DNA from: Rickettsiales bacterium
GTDB taxonomy: Bacteria; Pseudomonadota; Alphaproteobacteria; Rickettsiales; UBA3002
Reading direction: 5' to 3'
Assembly: GCA_002725445.1 (NCBI GenBank)
Contig: PBPD01000124.1
Location: 1-10,465, forward strand
Length of the DNA: 10,465 nt
Positions 6,571 through 10,465 of this stretch are shown one piece after another; the first letter of the stretch is position 1; each line of letters opens with the position of its first letter. The notes under the pieces were generated by a model. That model saw only the letters and a list, made by a program, of their open reading frames with translations. It was not told the origin of the DNA and did not search any database. The translations under genes and the position numbers were made by a program.

Positions 6571-7476
6571 TCAGCGTCTTGAGCGAGGGTCAAGAATGTC
6601 TCGCAAACCATCTCCCAAAAGGTTCCAACTGAAAACCACAATGAAAATGGCTATTCCAGGAAAAGTGGCTATCCACCATTCACCTGGAAAATATCCTCTG
6701 CCATCATTGATCATCGCTCCCCATTCAGGTGTAGGTGGTTGAGCACCTAGGCCAATGAAACCTAACGCTGCAGCAGTTAGGACGGCAAATCCGAAATCAG
6801 TGCTCATTTTTACGATAATTGGGGAAAGGGCATTTGGTAGGATGTGCCTGAAGAGAATCCGGAAATCACTGGCACCAATACCATTTGCTGCTTCAACAAA
6901 AGATTCCTGCTTAAGGCTGAGAACCAAACTTCTTGTGAGCCTAGCAAAACCTGGCCACCAAACTAATGAAATGCCAATCATCACATTGGTAATTCCCTTC
7001 CCAAGAGCTGCTGTAATCGCAATCGCGAGGACAAGAGCAGGTACGGTCAGGAAGATGTCAGTTACACGCATTATGATATCATCTACCCATCGGCCAAAAT
7101 ACCCTGCAATTGCACCTAGAATAACCCCAATTGTTGCCGCCAGGAGAATTATAACCGTACCGACTTTTAGAGCCAGTCCAGTCCCCATCAGTACCCTGCT
7201 ATACACGTCCCTCCCCATTTTGTCTGTTCCGAAATAGTGGTTCGAGCTTGGGGGTTTGAGTCTTTCGAGAATATGAGTCGTTCCTGTGGCGTCTTCCGGA
7301 TAGGGAACAATGACTGGAGCAAAAATCGCGAGAACCAAGACAATAACCAGCATTCCCAGCCCGATCATAGAAAGAGCGTTACGCTGAAAACGATAAACAC
7401 CTCTTCGAAAATGTTCCCATCTTATAGAACGCGCTTGCTCCTCATGGCTTTCAGTTTCTGAAAACTTCTCATTCAT
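6571..7476 (-). CDS. Peptide-type ABC importer permease (DppC/OppC type)
   Basis: A 301-residue inner-membrane permease subunit. The cytoplasmic N-terminus is followed by a first membrane helix at about 38-58, a periplasmic segment with the family-typical HYFGTDKMGRDVYSRV at 80-95, and further helices near 105-125, 138-158, 165-178, 230-248 and 270-290. The EAA loop that docks on the ATPases is EAANGIGASDFRILFRHILP at about 195-214. The C-terminus LGDGLRDILDPRSRR is typical. ATG 7476 is preferred over the in-frame ATG at 7503: it has AAGGA 6 bases upstream and overlaps the preceding permease stop by only 8 bases, while the upstream ATG has no binding site. It forms the channel with the permease encoded just before it. 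Confidence 0.92.
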   Translation of the reverse strand: MNEKFSETESHEEQARSIRWEHFRRGVYRFQRNALSMIGLGMLVIVLVLAIFAPVIVPYPEDATGTTHILERLKPPSSNHYFGTDKMGRDVYSRVLMGTGLALKVGTVIILLAATIGVILGAIAGYFGRWVDDIIMRVTDIFLTVPALVLAIAITAALGKGITNVMIGISLVWWPGFARLTRSLVLSLKQESFVEAANGIGASDFRILFRHILPNALSPIIVKMSTDFGFAVLTAAALGFIGLGAQPPTPEWGAMINDGRGYFPGEWWIATFPGIAIFIVVFSWNLLGDGLRDILDPRSRR

Positions 7477-8485
7477 AGCGAATCCTTGGGTCAAGAAGTC
7501 CATAGGCGAGATCGGTGAGAATGTTTACGACACTGAAAATGATACCGTAAATGATGGTGATTCCCATGATTGGCTGGAAATCTAAACGTAAAGAAGATTC
7601 AACTACGTAAAGACCGAGTCCCGGCCAGTCAAATATTGTTTCGATTAGAACTGCACCGGCCATTAACCAGCCGAATTCCAATGATATAACTGTCAAAGTA
7701 GAGATGAAGGCATTCCGTAAAACATATTTAAAAATAATCAGGTGTTCTGGGATTCCTATTGCCCTTTCCATGCGAACATAATCCTTGTCTAATGCTTCAA
7801 GCATATTTGCACGAGTAATCCTGGTGATGCTTGCTAAAGCACCAAAAGAGAGAACCAGCGCAGGAATAAACAGGTGCCCCAAAGCGACCTGGAATGCCTC
7901 AAAATTAAGGGTAATTAAGCTATCTATAGTGTATAGACCTGTGATTGAATCTGGAGGTGGTGTAAGGATATCAAAGCGTTTACCGATGGGAAACCAACGC
8001 AATAACAAACCAAAAACTAGCTGAAAGATCATTGCTAGCCAAAACTGTGGAAAACTAACAAAAAAAAGTACACCTATCCGTGAAAGGTGATCGGGAATTC
8101 TATCCCGATACAAAGCTGCTAACACTCCCAGCATTGTTCCCAATATGGCTGCAAACAAAATAGCAGTAAGTGTTAGCTCCAGTGTTGCCGGGAAGAATGT
8201 CTTAAGGTCACTTGCTACAGAACGTCTGGAGTAGAGAGACTCTCCCCAATCCCCCTGAAACAAACCAATTATATAATTAAGATATTGAATTGGTAGTGGT
8301 TGATTCAGCCCAAATTCGATACGGAGTTTTTCCTTAATCTCTGGTGTTGCTTGTGGTCCTGCTGCCAGTCCCACAGGATCTCCAGGGACAACGCGTGCGA
8401 TAGAGAAAGTAAGGAGCGATAACCCGATCAATAAAGGGACCAGCATCAACAAACGTTTGGCAAAATAGCCCAGTTGGAGATTCAT
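7469..8485 (-). CDS. Peptide-type ABC importer permease (DppB/OppB type)
   Basis: A 338-residue inner-membrane permease subunit. Features in order are an N-terminal helix at about 10-30 with LVPLLIGLSLLTFSIARVVPGD, the periplasmic FGLNQPLPIQYLNYI region at 58-72, GDWGESL at 78-84, helices near 105-125, 138-163, 205-220, 265-282 and 308-330, and the conserved end LLDPRIRYE. The EAA-type loop is at about 236-259 (YVRMERAIGIPEHLIIFKYV), where family members usually read RAKG and this one reads RAIG. No Shine-Dalgarno lies within the usual distance of ATG 8485, so initiation may be weak. That fits the stoichiometry of these systems, in which the binding protein is made in excess. The gene follows the binding-protein gene after 93 bases that contain a strong hairpin. 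Confidence 0.92.
   Translation of the reverse strand: MNLQLGYFAKRLLMLVPLLIGLSLLTFSIARVVPGDPVGLAAGPQATPEIKEKLRIEFGLNQPLPIQYLNYIIGLFQGDWGESLYSRRSVASDLKTFFPATLELTLTAILFAAILGTMLGVLAALYRDRIPDHLSRIGVLFFVSFPQFWLAMIFQLVFGLLLRWFPIGKRFDILTPPPDSITGLYTIDSLITLNFEAFQVALGHLFIPALVLSFGALASITRITRANMLEALDKDYVRMERAIGIPEHLIIFKYVLRNAFISTLTVISLEFGWLMAGAVLIETIFDWPGLGLYVVESSLRLDFQPIMGITIIYGIIFSVVNILTDLAYGLLDPRIRYE
7483..7487 (-). promoter_or_regulatory. Ribosome binding site that fixes the DppC-type start
   Basis: Minus-strand AAGGA with a 6-base spacer to ATG 7476 lies inside the end of the upstream permease gene. It supports the shorter start over ATG 7503. Confidence 0.55.
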
Positions 8486-8511
8486 GCAGAAAGACTAACC
8501 CTATTGAGATT

Positions 8512-8528
8512 TCTAAAGAAATTTTAGA
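8512..8528 (-). other. Weak AT-rich stem-loop upstream of the DppB-type start
   Basis: TCTAAA (8512-8517) and TTTAGA (8523-8528) are perfect complements around a 5-base loop. It is only 6 AT-rich pairs, so it would be marginal alone. It lies between the GC-rich hairpin and the permease start. Confidence 0.25.
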
Positions 8529-8538
8529 GCAAAAGTAT

Positions 8539-8561
8539 CTGGGGCGCAGGACACGCCCCAG
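8539..8561 (-). terminator. GC-rich hairpin between binding-protein and permease genes (attenuator or mRNA-stabilising stem)
   Basis: Arms CTGGGGCG (8539-8546) and CGCCCCAG (8554-8561) pair perfectly over 8 bases with a 7-base loop, in otherwise AT-rich DNA. On the minus transcript the stem starts 17 bases after the binding-protein stop and is followed by ATACTTTTGC, not a clean U-run. It is therefore more likely a partial terminator, or a 3'-end protector that raises binding-protein mRNA over permease mRNA, than a full stop. Hairpins in this position are known in other binding-protein operons, such as malE-malF. Confidence 0.6.
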
Positions 8562-8578
8562 AAGAAGTGTTTAAATTA

Positions 8579-10141
8579 TCAATTGCAGTTTTCCATCCAG
8601 AGATCCTGGAAGAGAACTGTAACAGGATACATTGGTGAATAGAGATATCCTTTCACGCATTCGTTGAAACCCATCAGGCTGTCCTCTGTATACATCCAAA
8701 CAGAAGGCTGATCCTTGGCAATTTGCTTTTGAACATCTGCATAAAGTCGCAGACGTTGATCCATATCCCCAATCACACGGGCTTGATCCAATTTGGTATC
8801 TACCTCAGCATTCTTATAAAAGCTGCATGAATTGAAACTGCCCCATTGGCCTGAATGATACTGATTGTAAAGATGTGCATCCGGGTCAAGGTAGGATGGA
8901 AGGGTATAAATATTGATTATATCCGGCCCAGTATCGGGAGAACCGCAACTCGCAACCATATCAGGCCAGAGCATGGGTTTCATATTCATTGTTATGTTCA
9001 GTTTGGCCAAACCTTCCAAGAGCATCAGTCCAGGAATTTCTTCACGTGGAAAGTCAGTGACATAGACATAATCAAGTGTAATACCGCCGTTAGGCCATGG
9101 GGTTTTTGCTAAATATTCCTTTGCTTTGTCAATGTTGTAATATGGAACATTTACCTCAGAAAAACCAAGGAAATTTGAAGGAGTAGGCCCTGAAAGTACA
9201 GTCACTTTAACATCAAGTGCGGTGGGAAGAGCATCATAATTCATGGCATGTGCTATAGCCTTACGAAGATTGAGATTGCTCGTGTATTTACCCTGGGTGT
9301 TCATTTTCAGAGTATTTGTAAAAAACCCAACATCTTCAGTAATTTTGAAACCCGATGCCTTGGCAATTTCATCTTTATCACTCCCTGAAGGGGTATCGGC
9401 AATATGGGTTTCTCCTGCAAGAAGGGAGTTTTTTTGAGTCGCAGCGTCACGCTGGATAATCCACATAAACCCGTCAAGATGATCTTTGCCTTTCCATCCA
9501 GCCCAGTAGTTGTTCACTGCTTTGAATTCATACACATTCCCAATCTCCCAACGTCCCTGTGTAAAAGGGCCTGAACCTGCCTCATTCAGTTTAAGAAAAC
9601 TCTGACCAAAATCATCTCCACGATTTGCTTCGACAACAGTCGGATTGACCACAAACAACTGGGGAAGCGTTCCAACAAAAGGAGCAAATGGTTTTGTCAG
9701 GGTGAATTGCACTTTGTGCGAACCGATAGCTTTTGCTGTATTCTTGTCGGCTATTCCAGTCCAACGCCATGCAGGAGGTCCAGAAATTTCAAGGATACGA
9801 TTAAAACTGTACACCACAGCATCAGCATTCACCGGGCTTCCATCATGAAAAACAGCGTTTTTCTTGAGATTGAATGTCCAAACCTTTGCATCGTCACTTG
9901 ATGACCAACTATCTACTAAATGTGGCTCGATTTTCTCTCCTCGGTAAATGAACAAAGCATCATACAGACTTCTGAGAGCAGCATTGATCGAGTAATTTTC
10001 ACCTGTTGCGGGATCAATATTATCTATGTCCTGGTTACCTCCATAAAGCAGGATGTCTTTTGCTTGGACCGAACTGAACACAACAGAAAAACCTAAAATG
10101 AAAGTGGTAAGAAGATTTCTAGTTTTTTTGAAAAGATTCAT
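8579..10141 (-). CDS. Periplasmic substrate-binding protein of peptide-type ABC importer (SBP_bac_5)
   Basis: A 520-residue secreted binding protein, first gene of the importer operon. The Sec signal peptide has a basic start (MNLFKKTR), a hydrophobic core at 11-24 and a likely cut after SSVQA (residue 27). No lipobox Cys is present, so the protein is soluble in the periplasm of a Gram-negative cell. Family landmarks are LYDALFIYRG at 59-68, LVDSWSSSDDAKVWTFNLKK at 75-94, VFHDGSPVNADAVVYSFNR at 97-115, GSGPF at 189-193 and NLRKAIAHAMNYDAL at 291-305. The late region at about 409-440 (YTLPSYLDPDAHLYNQYHSG) does not carry the GD-type acidic motif I expect in dipeptide binders, so the ligand may not be a plain dipeptide. 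It has four cysteines (399, 439, 494, 519) and could form disulfides. A strong TAGGAG lies 5 bases before the ATG. Confidence 0.93.
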   Translation of the reverse strand: MNLFKKTRNLLTTFILGFSVVFSSVQAKDILLYGGNQDIDNIDPATGENYSINAALRSLYDALFIYRGEKIEPHLVDSWSSSDDAKVWTFNLKKNAVFHDGSPVNADAVVYSFNRILEISGPPAWRWTGIADKNTAKAIGSHKVQFTLTKPFAPFVGTLPQLFVVNPTVVEANRGDDFGQSFLKLNEAGSGPFTQGRWEIGNVYEFKAVNNYWAGWKGKDHLDGFMWIIQRDAATQKNSLLAGETHIADTPSGSDKDEIAKASGFKITEDVGFFTNTLKMNTQGKYTSNLNLRKAIAHAMNYDALPTALDVKVTVLSGPTPSNFLGFSEVNVPYYNIDKAKEYLAKTPWPNGGITLDYVYVTDFPREEIPGLMLLEGLAKLNITMNMKPMLWPDMVASCGSPDTGPDIINIYTLPSYLDPDAHLYNQYHSGQWGSFNSCSFYKNAEVDTKLDQARVIGDMDQRLRLYADVQKQIAKDQPSVWMYTEDSLMGFNECVKGYLYSPMYPVTVLFQDLWMENCN

Positions 10142-10465
10142 ATTTTCTCCTATAGAATTTCAGAAAAAAAATATTAACATAAATAATCGGCATGAAAATA
10201 TGAATCAAAAAATGTTCAAAACTCTGATTTAATCTGAAATAGGTTGATGAGTCGGTATTTTCAGACTAAAAAAATGTATTTAATACACATTTGTTCCTAT
10301 TCTTCAGATTTTGATTTTTTTTGAGAAAATAAAGCTAAACAAAAAGAAAACTACTTTTTTTTTATAAGAGTTGTTGGAACGTGAATCTTGATTTTGAAAC
10401 TGAACTTTTGATAAACGTTTGGATGCATAGGGCTTGAATCTCTAGGAACCTATATCTAAGGTAGA
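10142..10465. other. AT-rich leader and promoter region of the importer operon, no gene seen
   Basis: These 324 bases upstream of the binding-protein gene hold no convincing coding sequence on either strand. Just before the start is the ribosome site TAGGAG (10147-10152, minus). A poor promoter candidate on the minus strand is TTGATT (10203-10208) with TATTTA (10180-10185), spacing 17; the -10 match is only 3/6, so the true promoter is not fixed. A 9-base T run at 10355-10363 has no stem before it and is not a terminator. Confidence 0.5.
10275..10287. promoter_or_regulatory. 13-base palindrome upstream of the importer operon (possible operator)
   Basis: TGTATT-T-AATACA is a perfect palindrome about 135 bases before the binding-protein start, further upstream than the candidate promoter. 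The GT...AC edges resemble sites of GntR-type regulators, but no regulator gene is in the window and the site is AT-rich, so this is a weak call. Confidence 0.22.

Noticed and set aside
6755..7237. Plus-strand open frame of 160 residues inside the permease gene
   Set aside because: It is the complement of a conserved permease; the length reflects the composition of the coding strand.
7477..7503. Nine-residue extension of the DppC-type permease from ATG 7503
   Set aside because: No ribosome binding site precedes it, while ATG 7476 has AAGGA at good spacing.
10361..10464. Short open frame on the minus strand at the right edge, possibly the end of another gene
   Set aside because: About 34 codons before a stop is expected by chance, and the translation resembles no family I know.
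1..10465. CRISPR arrays, tRNA or rRNA genes, tandem repeats, riboswitches
   Set aside because: No regularly spaced repeats, cloverleaf structures or conserved RNA segments were seen by eye on either strand.

Overview
The window looks like a stretch of a moderately AT-rich Gram-negative bacterial chromosome. The solute-binding protein has a classical Sec signal peptide without a lipobox, genes are packed in short-overlap operons, and the left edge carries the start of an F420 (deazaflavin) biosynthesis gene. Genus cannot be set from the sequence; a free-living, possibly marine, proteobacterium-like lineage is a guess only.

Layout. (1) 1-188, minus strand: the first 62 codons of cofG (or the CofG half of fbiC), ending at the first cysteine of its radical-SAM motif. 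(2) 189-863: AT-rich non-coding DNA that is not empty. It holds the relic of an IS30-family insertion sequence (about 226-760), with both imperfect terminal repeats, a stop-riddled transposase N-terminus and the last residues of the transposase. A likely promoter (755-783) and two small dyads lie between the relic and the next gene. (3) 864-4566, plus strand: a three-gene operon of a HyuA-like hydantoinase/oxoprolinase protein and two tandem, equal-length DUF917 (S-Me-THD-like) proteins. (4) 4563-10141, minus strand: a complete peptide/nickel-class (Dpp/Opp) ABC importer in the order binding protein, permease B, permease C, ATPase D, ATPase F. A GC-rich hairpin separates the binding-protein gene from the permeases. 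(5) 10142-10465: AT-rich leader and promoter region of the importer.

The catabolic operon and the importer operon converge, and their stop codons overlap by 4 bp. The simplest reading is one uptake-and-degradation locus: the importer brings in a small amide, peptide-like or cyclic-ureide compound, and the HyuA/DUF917 proteins open or desulfurise a hydantoin-like ring. The chemistry is inferred from family membership; the actual substrate is unknown. The combination of a HyuA-like protein without HyuB and a pair of DUF917 paralogues is the most interesting uncharacterised system here.
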